From NCBI GenBank assembly GCA_035529735.1, contig DATKWE010000252.1, forward strand, positions 1 through 8,674: a DNA stretch of 8,674 bases, written 5' to 3'. Source of the stretch: JAAXQD01 sp035529735 (lineage in GTDB: Bacteria; Desulfobacterota; Desulfobacteria; Desulfobacterales; UBA11574). The position numbers were made by a program, and so were the translations under genes. Below are positions 1 to 5,891 of the stretch, one piece after another; within the stretch, counting starts at the first letter, position 1, and every line of letters begins with the position of its first letter. The notes under the pieces are model-generated. The model had not been told where the DNA came from. It did not search any database and saw only the letters and a list, made by a program, of their open reading frames with translations.

Positions 1-21
1 TAATCCCGAATTATTCAGCAA
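1..21. repeat. IS left terminal inverted repeat
   Basis: It pairs with 1611-1631. The shared core is TAATCC, a 1-nt difference, GAATT, then a looser match ending in GC. The repeat may begin a few bases before the window. Confidence 0.65.
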
Positions 22-60
22 GATGAGCAAAAAAAAGCCTTGAAAACATGATATCTATTT

Positions 61-80
61 GATATATTAAGATATATTAA
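61..80 (+). repeat. Tandem 10-bp AT-rich repeat upstream of the transposase
   Basis: GATATATTAA occurs twice in tandem (61-70, 71-80), and a related GATATCTATTT precedes it at 50-60. The repeat lies 21 bp before the transposase start, where a -10 region or transposase-binding sites would be expected. A strong Shine-Dalgarno sequence, GGAGG at 88-92, follows before the ATG at 101. The role is inferred from position only. Confidence 0.4.
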
Positions 81-100
81 CAATACCGGAGGTTGAGGCA

Positions 101-1417
101 ATGCTCGGGAATGGTGAAACTCAAAAAGAAGCGATACGACCGGATTTCAACAAGTCCATTTTTATTGATTTTAATGGTGCCAAGATCACGTCGGATGCAG
201 GGTTTCTTCTGATGCGGGAAGTTGACCAGCGATTCGGCATCATCGAAAGCGGGTGCAACCACCTGGTGGACGACAGATCTGCCTCCCACATGAAACATAC
301 GTTCGAGCAGATGATAAGGCAACGAGTTTACCAGATAGCGGCAGGATATGAAGACTGCAACGACGCTGATTATCTTCGCATAGACCCTGCAATGCGGCTT
401 GCCCTGGGTAAGGGGTACCAGTTCGGGGCCAGTCAGTCGGTGATGTCGCGGCTTGAGAATGATATTCTCGGGACTGCTTCCGGGCAGGAAGCTCTCAACG
501 CCATGATCACCAGGTCAACGGATGCACTTTTGAAAAGGAAAAACAAGAATCGCCTGATCCTTGATGTGGACTCCACGGAAGACCCAGCGCATGGCAACCA
601 GGAGCAGATGGCTTACAACGGACATTTCGGGAAGAATTGTTTTCATCCGCTTTTCTGTTTCACGAGTGATGGTGACGGTCTGGCAGCAAAACTTCGACTG
701 GGCAATGTGCATTCAGCCAATGGAACTCTCGATCTCATCAAGCCCATCGTCATCAGGTACAGGAAGAAGTTCAAGCTGTTCTGGCTACGGGGTGATTCGG
801 CATTTGCGGACCCGGACACCTACGAATATTGTGAAGCTAACCGGATCACCTATTTCATCCGGTTGCGGGAAAATGCGGTGCTCACGAAGTTGATCAAGCC
901 ACACCTACAAAGACCTGTTGGACGCCCACCGAAAAGCGGGGTGCAGCTAAAGTACGTGGACCTGGAATACCAGGCGGGGAGTTGGGAGAGACCCCGGCGG
1001 GTGGTCGTGAAGATCGAGTGGCATTTTGGGGAACTGTTTCCCCGGTACTATTTCATCGTGACCAATTCAAAGCTTGTAGCGAGTAAAGTGGTCAAGGTGT
1101 ATAATGGGCGAGGGGATGTTGAAAACCGGATAAAGGAAGGCAAGAACACCCTGCGCTGGGACAAGACGAGTTGCCACCGGTTCATGGCGAATGAAGCCCG
1201 GCTGAAAATGGGCTTTCTCGCGTACAACATGCTCCACATGATTCGCCGATTCTATTTATGGGGCGAAGATACGCGCCGGTCTATAGAATGGATCATTACG
1301 AGATTGGTGAAGGCGGGCGCTCGGATTGTCTACCACGCAAGGCGTTGGTATGTTCATGTGGCGTCAGCTTTTCCGTTGGGGCACTATTACCGGGCTGTGC
1401 TTAGCTGGCAGTACTGA
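101..1417 (+). CDS. IS1380 family transposase
   Basis: A 438-aa DDE transposase that catalyses cut-and-paste movement of its own element. The N-terminus has the family signature around residues 29-46 (ITSDAGFLLMREVD), and residues 80-103 carry the GYEDCNDADYLR...DPAMRLALGK segment typical of IS1380. The likely catalytic acids lie in LDVDST (154-159), RGDSAF (230-235) and the C-terminal block GRGDVENRIKEGK (336-348), where an Asn/Glu/Lys-rich helix supplies the last acid. The end, SAFPLGHYYRAVL, is also typical of family members, and the length is normal. The start is set by GGAGG at 88-92 with suitable spacing. There is no frameshift or truncation. The family assignment is secure; activity is not shown. 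Confidence 0.93.
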   Translation: MLGNGETQKEAIRPDFNKSIFIDFNGAKITSDAGFLLMREVDQRFGIIESGCNHLVDDRSASHMKHTFEQMIRQRVYQIAAGYEDCNDADYLRIDPAMRLALGKGYQFGASQSVMSRLENDILGTASGQEALNAMITRSTDALLKRKNKNRLILDVDSTEDPAHGNQEQMAYNGHFGKNCFHPLFCFTSDGDGLAAKLRLGNVHSANGTLDLIKPIVIRYRKKFKLFWLRGDSAFADPDTYEYCEANRITYFIRLRENAVLTKLIKPHLQRPVGRPPKSGVQLKYVDLEYQAGSWERPRRVVVKIEWHFGELFPRYYFIVTNSKLVASKVVKVYNGRGDVENRIKEGKNTLRWDKTSCHRFMANEARLKMGFLAYNMLHMIRRFYLWGEDTRRSIEWIITRLVKAGARIVYHARRWYVHVASAFPLGHYYRAVLSWQY

Positions 1418-1517
1418 GGTGGCATGCACTGAGAAATGGCAAAGATCTGGCAGGAGAGGTATTTTCAAAACGCACGAAAAAGTTGGATTCAAGGAGGTTT
1501 TGGAGCAGTATGATGGT

Positions 1518-1537
1518 GTTTTGGGCTTTTCCAAAAC
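1518..1537. other. Hairpin in the IS 3' non-coding part
   Basis: GTTTTGG (1518-1524) and CCAAAAC (1531-1537) form a perfect 7-bp stem with a 6-nt loop, in the roughly 190-bp stretch between the transposase stop and the right inverted repeat. No U-run follows on the plus strand, so it is not a clear terminator. I see no second gene in this stretch; the ORF there is an out-of-frame reading. Confidence 0.3.
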
Positions 1538-1610
1538 AAAATTCTACTTTGAGCAGAAGAAAGTTGATCAAAAATTGGCAAACGGGCATGCGGAACAGCT
1601 TTTTGGAAAA

Positions 1611-1631
1611 AATGCCGCACAATTCGGATTA
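1611..1631. repeat. IS right terminal inverted repeat
   Basis: Reverse complement of the left end (1-21), with a core of GAATT...GGATTA as read in inverted orientation. It ends about 35 bp before the start of the next gene, which places the insertion inside that gene's upstream region. Confidence 0.65.
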
Positions 1632-1635
1632 CTAT

Positions 1636-1658
1636 CTTAAATTAAAGATTTAAGGAGG
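1636..1658 (+). promoter_or_regulatory. AU-rich hairpin overlapping the Shine-Dalgarno of the 1666 gene
   Basis: CTTAAAT (1636-1642) and ATTTAAG (1648-1654) make a perfect 7-bp stem with a 5-nt loop. The last bases of the stem are the first bases of the Shine-Dalgarno AAGGAGG (1652-1658). In RNA this would partly hide the ribosome site with a weak, heat-labile helix, and could also shield the gene from transcripts entering from the IS. Regulation is inferred; the inverted repeat itself is visible. Confidence 0.35.
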
Positions 1659-1665
1659 CTGAAAA

Positions 1666-1947
1666 ATGGATAATAAGCGAAGATGGATTGTTGCAGGAAT
1701 AATTTGTGTTTTTTCGATTGCATTGCTCTGTTCGAATCCGGTATTTGCCGGTCAAAGTACCATTACCGGAACCATCAACGACACGTATCAGATTGTCGCA
1801 GAAGACGGCATGACGTATGAAGTGGAAGATACGGATATGGGCAACGAGATGTTAAACCATGTCGGCAAAACCGTCGAGGCAACCGGCGAGGTCGTCGAAG
1901 AAGATGGCGTCAAGACTATTAAAGTGGAATCCTATAAAATACTATAA
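1666..1947 (+). CDS. Small secreted hypothetical protein, OB-fold-like
   Basis: A 93-aa protein with a clear Sec signal peptide: basic start (KRR at 4-6), hydrophobic core about residues 7-22, and probable cleavage after V-F-A at residue 28. The mature part is about 65 residues and looks all-beta: a G-T-I-N turn, an acidic strand with DGMTYEV, then VGKTVEATGEVVEEDG, resembling small periplasmic OB-fold proteins that bind ligands or metals. This resemblance is weak and I assign no function. The start is supported by AAGGAGG at 1652-1658. The IS right end lies about 35 bp upstream, so any native promoter further out is now separated from the gene. A strong terminator follows, so it is probably monocistronic. 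Confidence 0.75.
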   Translation: MDNKRRWIVAGIICVFSIALLCSNPVFAGQSTITGTINDTYQIVAEDGMTYEVEDTDMGNEMLNHVGKTVEATGEVVEEDGVKTIKVESYKIL

Positions 1948-1967
1948 AAAACAAAATCATAAATCTT

Positions 1968-2017
1968 AAGAGCGGGCGTCGGCCTCTCGGCCCACTACAG
2001 GCCGGAAGCCCGCTTTT
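1968..2017 (+). terminator. Rho-independent terminator after the secreted-protein gene
   Basis: AGCGGGC (1971-1977) pairs with GCCCGCT (2008-2014), extended by A/T and G/T pairs to about 10 bp, and TTTT follows. The large loop holds a second GC helix (CGGCC 1980-1984 with GGCCG 2000-2004). It lies 20 bp after the stop codon of the preceding gene. Confidence 0.8.
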
Positions 2018-2176
2018 AAAATCAGGCCCGTGAGAAAAACCGGATATCATATGATCGATCAAAAAATGTCTGTCTTTTTTGACTGCCGGTTTCGTTCTGA
2101 GGGAAAGATCCATTTTTCAAAAGTGGCGACCTGAAGTTTGAAACAATGAAAATTTATTTGAAAGGAGGACGTCACT

Positions 2177-2377
2177 ATGGCTAATGGTACTGTAAAGTGG
2201 TTTAACGACCGAAAAGGGTTCGGATTTATTGAGCAAGAAGACGGGCCTGATGTGTTTGTTCATCATTCAGGAATCAACTCAGACGGCTTTAAATCCCTCA
2301 AAGAGGGCGATCAAGTTACCTTTGACATCAAGCAAGGGGAAAAAGGCCCTGCCGCTGTAAATGTCACTGTAGTATAG
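2177..2377 (+). CDS. Cold-shock protein, CspA family
   Basis: A 66-aa single cold-shock domain that binds single-stranded RNA and DNA and acts as an RNA chaperone in the cytoplasm. Both nucleic-acid motifs are intact: RNP1 KGFGFI (13-18) and RNP2 VFVHHS (26-31), with aromatic residues W8, F9, F15, F17 and F27 on the binding face. The length is exactly that of the family. A very strong Shine-Dalgarno, AAAGGAGG at 2161-2168, precedes the ATG. The stretch 2018-2176 may be a long 5' leader, as is common for csp genes, but I see no clear promoter in it; it holds a 10-bp palindrome ATCATATGAT at 2046-2055. The stop codon is TAG. Which Csp paralogue this is cannot be told, and cold induction is not shown by the sequence. 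Confidence 0.95.
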   Translation: MANGTVKWFNDRKGFGFIEQEDGPDVFVHHSGINSDGFKSLKEGDQVTFDIKQGEKGPAAVNVTVV

Positions 2378-2464
2378 ATCATGGTTCTGAGGAAAAAGGG
2401 TAAATTTCATTTTTATGCCTGATGAAATAAACTCTCTATTTTATCCAAATCATATAAAAAAATA

Positions 2465-2493
2465 TTGACTTCTGTATTTAACATTTTTATACA
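2465..2493 (+). promoter_or_regulatory. Sigma-70-type promoter for the polyamine operon
   Basis: TTGACT (2465-2470), a 17-bp spacer, then TATACA (2488-2493), in an AT-rich background. Predicted transcription start is near 2500, about 100 nt before the speD-like gene. It is the best promoter match I see in the window. Confidence 0.7.
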
Positions 2494-2499
2494 CAAAAT

Positions 2500-2601
2500 T
2501 CTTTTGAGGATTGGATTGCCGACCCCAAGCCTCCCCTAAGCAAGGAGAACTAGCGTAAGGCGGCGTTAGGTTATTATTTTTCTATAGGGAGGTACCATGA
2601 A
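2500..2601 (+). promoter_or_regulatory. Structured leader of the speD operon, possible attenuator or riboswitch
   Basis: The transcribed leader holds a GC-rich block (2518-2570) in an otherwise AT-rich spacer. CCTAAGC (2535-2541) can pair with GC-g-TTAGG (2563-2570), with one bulged base, and TTATTATTTTTC follows at 2571-2582, which resembles an intrinsic terminator. Competing pairs are possible: GCCG (2518-2521) with CGGC (2561-2564) and GCCT (2529-2532) with AGGC (2558-2561); the first of these would disrupt the terminator-like stem. The block does not match the SAM-I or SAM-II consensus as I know them. Regulation by a polyamine or other metabolite is inference. Confidence 0.4.
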
Positions 2602-3003
2602 TTGTTTAAAGGAAAACATCTTTTAATCGATTGTCGTAATGTATCCCGTGAATCGTGCCTTGATGATAAAGCCATGCTCTCTGCCATGGCAAAGGCATCA
2701 GAAAAAGCGGGCGCATCTGTAATTTCCCAAGTCCGTTATCATTTCGGACATAATTCCCCTCCCGGTTTTACAGGAATAGTGCTGTTAGATGAGAGTCACT
2801 GTTCTGCACATACCTATGCAGACCAAGGATTGATAGCCCTTGATATTTTTACGTGCGGCAATACAGATCCGCATCAGGTCTTAGAGTATATACAGGAAGA
2901 GATAGATCTTGGGGAAGTGACAATACGGGAAGTCGACAGATTTTTTAATCCTCCGATTGAATCTTCAAAACTTGAAATGACAAATAATTATCGGTTCGCA
3001 TAA
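2602..3003 (+). CDS. speD: SpeD-family pyruvoyl-dependent decarboxylase (AdoMet or arginine decarboxylase)
   Basis: A 133-aa proenzyme of the prokaryotic S-adenosylmethionine decarboxylase family. It should self-cleave between E64 and S65 (motif ESH 64-66), turning the serine into the pyruvoyl cofactor. The other catalytic residues are present: H70, and C85 in TCG (84-86), with D81 in the LDIFTCG block. The usual HTWPE segment reads HTYAD (70-74), so the Trp, Pro and Glu near the AdoMet site are changed. No spermidine synthase is adjacent, while agmatinase follows; both facts leave open that this enzyme decarboxylates arginine instead of AdoMet. The start is a TTG with AGGGAGG at 2586-2592; an ATG at 2597 is out of frame. 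It is first in a three-gene operon, with 13 bp to the next gene. Confidence 0.85.
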   Translation: MFKGKHLLIDCRNVSRESCLDDKAMLSAMAKASEKAGASVISQVRYHFGHNSPPGFTGIVLLDESHCSAHTYADQGLIALDIFTCGNTDPHQVLEYIQEEIDLGEVTIREVDRFFNPPIESSKLEMTNNYRFA

Positions 3004-3016
3004 AGGACCTCATCCC

Positions 3017-4108
3017 ATGCTGAAACGGAAGTTGCACAACGGGCGAGATGATGGCCTGACGCCTCTTGAATCTCTTAATTTAAGTGAAATCAGCTCATTT
3101 TCAGATCTTGTTGAAGCAATGGGAAAAACCGCATTTTCCGGACGACAGCTAGGTAACGCCTTTCAGGTATTGCTTGAAATGTGGCGTGCCGGTGATTGTA
3201 CAGTAGTGCTGACTGTGTCCGGCGCCATGACCGTTGCCAAACAGGGCCGAATAATCTGCGATATGATCGATCGAGGAATGATTCAGGTCCTTGTTGCAAC
3301 TGGAGCCCTCATAGCGCACGGTTTGACTGAGGCCATCGGACTAACGCACTACTACGCGCCTGATAATTGTAATGACCGGGATCTGTTTTTAAAAGGATAT
3401 AATCGCATTTACGACACACTGGAGATGGAAGCAAACCTTGATGATGTAGCAGCGTTGATTACAGATGTCCTGGAGTCATCGGAACCGGAAGATGGTATCT
3501 GGTCATCGTCAAAACTCTGCCGTGCTATTGGTAAAAGGCTTGAAGTGTTAAATCATGGACCGGGTATTCTTCGTAGTGCCTTGAAAAAGAACATACCGGT
3601 TTTCATCCCGGCATTTACTGATAGTGAAGTGGGGTTGGACTGTTCTATTTGGGCCATGCGAAAAGCGTTGGCTCGTTCAGAATTTGCGCATAATGGCAAA
3701 GGAGCAAATCCCGAGCATATCTTTAAGGCTGTACCGGCCTTTAATCCATTTTTCGATCTGCAGGAATATGCCCGAATAATAGCAAAAAGTGACAATCTGG
3801 GCATATTTACAATCGGCGGCGGTGTCCCCCGTAACTGGGCCCAGCAGGTCGCCCCTTACTTTGACATTACATGTGAACGACTTGATATTCCCTTAAAAAA
3901 ACCCCGTTTTCAATATGGGGTCCGGATTTGCCCGGAACCCGTTCATTGGGGCGGTCTGTCCGGTTGCACTTATTCCGAAGGTGTCAGCTGGGGAAAATTT
4001 ATGTCGCCTGAAGAAGATGGGCGGTTTGCTGAAGTTTTTGCCGACGCAACATTGGTTCTACCGCTTCTAATGAAAGCTGTTTTTGAAAAACTTGATAGTG
4101 CTGATTAA
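3017..4108 (+). CDS. speY: Deoxyhypusine synthase-like / homospermidine biosynthesis protein
   Basis: A 363-aa cytoplasmic NAD-dependent aminobutyl-transferase of the deoxyhypusine synthase superfamily. Bacteria have no eIF5A substrate, and characterised bacterial members transfer the aminobutyl group to putrescine to make homospermidine. Visible family motifs are TVSGAMT (66-72), GALIAHGL (96-103), IGGGVPRNW (266-274) and the active-site block WGGLSGCTYSEGVSWGK (311-327), where K327 corresponds to the lysine that carries the enzyme-substrate imine. Length is close to the eukaryotic enzyme. Shine-Dalgarno AAAGGA (3002-3007) overlaps the speD stop. The stop codon touches the ATG of the next gene. 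The substrate (putrescine plus putrescine, or spermidine plus putrescine) is not decided by sequence, and the symbol is the one used for bacterial members. Confidence 0.88.
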   Translation: MLKRKLHNGRDDGLTPLESLNLSEISSFSDLVEAMGKTAFSGRQLGNAFQVLLEMWRAGDCTVVLTVSGAMTVAKQGRIICDMIDRGMIQVLVATGALIAHGLTEAIGLTHYYAPDNCNDRDLFLKGYNRIYDTLEMEANLDDVAALITDVLESSEPEDGIWSSSKLCRAIGKRLEVLNHGPGILRSALKKNIPVFIPAFTDSEVGLDCSIWAMRKALARSEFAHNGKGANPEHIFKAVPAFNPFFDLQEYARIIAKSDNLGIFTIGGGVPRNWAQQVAPYFDITCERLDIPLKKPRFQYGVRICPEPVHWGGLSGCTYSEGVSWGKFMSPEEDGRFAEVFADATLVLPLLMKAVFEKLDSAD

Positions 4109-5011
4109 ATGAGCCGCATTCTTGATGAAAAGCAGAATTTTTTAGGAGTCCAAAACAGCACTAACTGGCCGGGGACTACGGGTGTTGTGATTATACCGGT
4201 ACCTTATGAGCAAACTTCTTCGTATGGTTTGGGTTCGGGTAATGGCCCGGCTGAAATACTGACCGCCTCACACCATGTTGAACTTTATGACGCCGAGCTC
4301 GAATTTGCCCCTGTTGAAAAAGCAAATGGTATTATTACCTCAAAGCCTCTTTCCATAGATGGATATTCCGGTCAATCATTGGCACAATACCTTGATAATG
4401 AAGTTACCGGCTGGCTGAAAACAGGAAAACGTGTGATTACTCTGGGTGGAGAACACACGTCAGTCGTGGGAGCAATCAAAGCTCATATAGATTACTATGA
4501 CGATATAACCATTTTACAATTTGATGCCCACAGTGATCTACGATCATCGTACCAAAAGGATTCATGGAATCATGCCTGCACGATGGCGCGGGTGCTTGAT
4601 TTTTATAACAATATTGTTCAGGTCGGTATTCGCAGCCAGAGTAAATCGGAAAAGGAAAAAGCATCTCGACTTGGATTGCCGATTTTTTATGCGAATGCCA
4701 TCCATGAACAGGAAAGAAAAGGCCGGGACTGGATTTCCGAGATCATTCACGCATTATCGGAAAAGGTATATATAACCTTTGATTGTGATGTGATGGATCC
4801 TTCGATAATGCCTGCAACTGGTGCCCCCGAGCCAGACGGATTAACCTGGTCACAGCTTGACCGTCTGTTTGGCCGTATTTGTCAAGAACGCCAAATTGTC
4901 GGGTTTGATGTGAGTGAACTTTCCCCTGTAAAGGCGCTCAATCACCCGCAATACACAGTGGCAAAACTCATCTATCGACTCATTGGTTACATGCATATGA
5001 AAGCAGGTTGA
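4109..5011 (+). CDS. speB: Agmatinase-family ureohydrolase
   Basis: A 300-aa Mn-dependent ureohydrolase of the arginase/agmatinase family, which splits urea from a guanidino substrate such as agmatine to give putrescine. All metal ligands are visible: H116 in GGEHT (113-117); D139, H141 and D143 in FDAHSD (138-143); D225 and D227 in FDCDVMDP (224-231). NHACTM (154-159), ATGAPEPDG (236-244) and the late SEL motif (E270) complete the active site. The length is typical. The ATG follows the preceding stop with no gap and has no good Shine-Dalgarno, so translation is probably coupled. The neighbours favour a polyamine role (agmatinase) over arginase; N-aminopropylagmatine ureohydrolase is an alternative. 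Downstream is only a weak 5-bp hairpin (5037-5049) without a U-run. Confidence 0.92.
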   Translation: MSRILDEKQNFLGVQNSTNWPGTTGVVIIPVPYEQTSSYGLGSGNGPAEILTASHHVELYDAELEFAPVEKANGIITSKPLSIDGYSGQSLAQYLDNEVTGWLKTGKRVITLGGEHTSVVGAIKAHIDYYDDITILQFDAHSDLRSSYQKDSWNHACTMARVLDFYNNIVQVGIRSQSKSEKEKASRLGLPIFYANAIHEQERKGRDWISEIIHALSEKVYITFDCDVMDPSIMPATGAPEPDGLTWSQLDRLFGRICQERQIVGFDVSELSPVKALNHPQYTVAKLIYRLIGYMHMKAG

Positions 5012-5116
5012 ATCCTGACGATTTGGGCTGTTTAAACGCATACCATGCGCACCTGATCTGAATTCTAATAACGAACTTTAATTATACACATTTCTTTGAT
5101 TAGGATTGAGTGACTT

Positions 5117-5128
5117 TAAGAATTCTTA
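5117..5128. promoter_or_regulatory. 12-bp palindrome upstream of the dksA-like gene
   Basis: TAAGAATTCTTA is a perfect palindrome about 76 bp before the ATG at 5204, within the AT-rich spacer 5012-5203. It could be an operator. I find no convincing -35/-10 pair with normal spacing in the spacer; TATACA at 5083-5088 lacks a good partner. Confidence 0.3.
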
Positions 5129-5203
5129 TAAGCGACTTTTCGAGTCATCGGAATCAAGAGAATTAAAAGCTGGATTGTTGGATAAGGATGAAGGAAGAAT
5201 TTC

Positions 5204-5554
5204 ATGAAAGATGAGGACATTATTTTTTTCAAGCAATTGTTAACCGAACAATTGAATGCACTTTTGGGTCAGGCGGATCTTACGATTAGAGGTTTGATAG
5301 ACAACAACTAGAGATCGGCGGATCCCTTGGACCGTGCATCTTTTGAATCGGAACGGGGTTTTATGCTTCGAATTAGAGACAGAGAAAGCAAGCTTATTCG
5401 GAAAATCCAAAGAGCACTCGAAAATTTGGGAAACGGCGGTTTCGGAATCTGTGAGATGTGTGAAAAAGAGATTGCAATTGAGCGCCTCAAGGCGAGACCG
5501 GTTACGGCCCATTGTATTAAATGCAAAACGAAAATGGAGGCGTTGGAAAGATGA
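5204..5554 (+). CDS. DksA/TraR-family zinc-finger protein with an in-frame TAG at codon 36
   Basis: The frame from ATG 5204 (Shine-Dalgarno AAGGAAG at 5191-5197) to TGA 5552 would give 116 residues of a DksA-like regulator, which acts in the RNA polymerase secondary channel. Codon 36 (5309-5311) is TAG. Upstream, MKDEDIIFFKQLLTEQL is a typical DksA N-terminal helix. Downstream is the coiled-coil tip motif DPLDRA (D-x2-D-x-A), the segment SERGFMLRIRDRE, and a four-cysteine zinc finger, CEMC...CIKC, with 17 residues between the pairs. Both halves are in the same frame, so the TAG is a single interruption: a nonsense mutation, a read-through or pyrrolysine codon, or a sequencing error. Restart at TTG 5327 would give a 75-aa fragment lacking the N-terminal helix and most of the tip motif. 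Its stop overlaps the next gene by ATGA. Confidence 0.75.
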
Positions 5555-5775
5555 AATCATCTCTTTTAAAGACGAAGACAACATCAGAATTGTCGATGCC
5601 TACAAAACCTAAAATAACAAGAAACGTCAAAGCTAAAGCACATTATAAGAGTTACAAAAACAAGAAAATAAAATCAGGAAGAAAATGTAGAACCTGTGGA
5701 AATGATCCCTATCCGAATTATTTCTTCTGTCCGTCCTGTCATCATAGAATCGGAGTGTATGAAGAAAATGAATAA
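5551..5775 (+). CDS. Small basic zinc-ribbon protein
   Basis: A 74-aa protein starting at the ATG that overlaps the stop of the DksA-like gene (ATGA, 5551-5554), so the two are translationally coupled. GGAGG at 5536-5540 is a fair Shine-Dalgarno. Residues 1-45 are very rich in Lys and Arg and probably disordered or nucleic-acid binding. Residues 46-63 hold a zinc ribbon, C46-x2-C49 and C60-x2-C63, with the aromatic link PYPNYFF between. An in-frame ATG 30 bp upstream (5521) exists but lies deeper in the preceding gene and is less likely. The function is unknown; the position suggests a partner in transcription or ribosome control, which is inference. Confidence 0.72.
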   Translation: MKSSLLKTKTTSELSMPTKPKITRNVKAKAHYKSYKNKKIKSGRKCRTCGNDPYPNYFFCPSCHHRIGVYEENE

Positions 5776-5891
5776 TAATTGTTGAACCACTTCACCCCAT
5801 AACTCATTAAAATCAATTATATCCTCATCCTTTTTGTTTGCAGAACGGTCGGGTGATATTAGATTATCCAAAAGAGGTAATTTTGGCGACC

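Larger units (their letters stand above)
1..1631 (+). mobile_element. IS1380-family insertion sequence, nearly complete
   Basis: One transposase gene (101-1417) is bracketed by imperfect inverted repeats at 1-21 and 1611-1631. The left repeat starts TAATCCCGAATT and the reverse complement of the right one starts TAATCCGAATT, so they match apart from a 1-nt indel and a few substitutions. A length of about 1.63 kb is normal for the IS1380 family. The left end coincides with the window edge, so the exact outer boundary and any target duplication (typically 4 bp in this family) cannot be checked; CTAT at 1632-1635 is a possible right-hand copy. The transposase frame is intact, so the element may still be active. 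It lies directly upstream of the secreted-protein gene at 1666 and reads in the same direction. Confidence 0.85.

Noticed and set aside
1326..1640. Plus-strand ORF at the end of the IS
   Set aside because: It overlaps the transposase out of frame and runs across the right inverted repeat; no ribosome site.
2375..2377. Reading the TAG stop of csp as a sense codon
   Set aside because: The 66-aa product is exactly family length, so TAG acts as a normal stop here.
2404..2428. Perfect 7-bp inverted repeat ATTTCAT/ATGAAAT after the csp gene as a terminator
   Set aside because: The stem is AT-only apart from one pair, the loop is 11 nt and no T-run follows, so I do not call it a terminator.
2500..2601. 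SAM riboswitch upstream of speD
   Set aside because: The metabolic link is attractive, but the leader lacks the conserved cores of SAM-I and SAM-II as I know them.
5037..5049. Hairpin CGCAT/ATGCG as the terminator of the polyamine operon
   Set aside because: Only 5 bp, with no U-run; termination after speB is not explained by the sequence.
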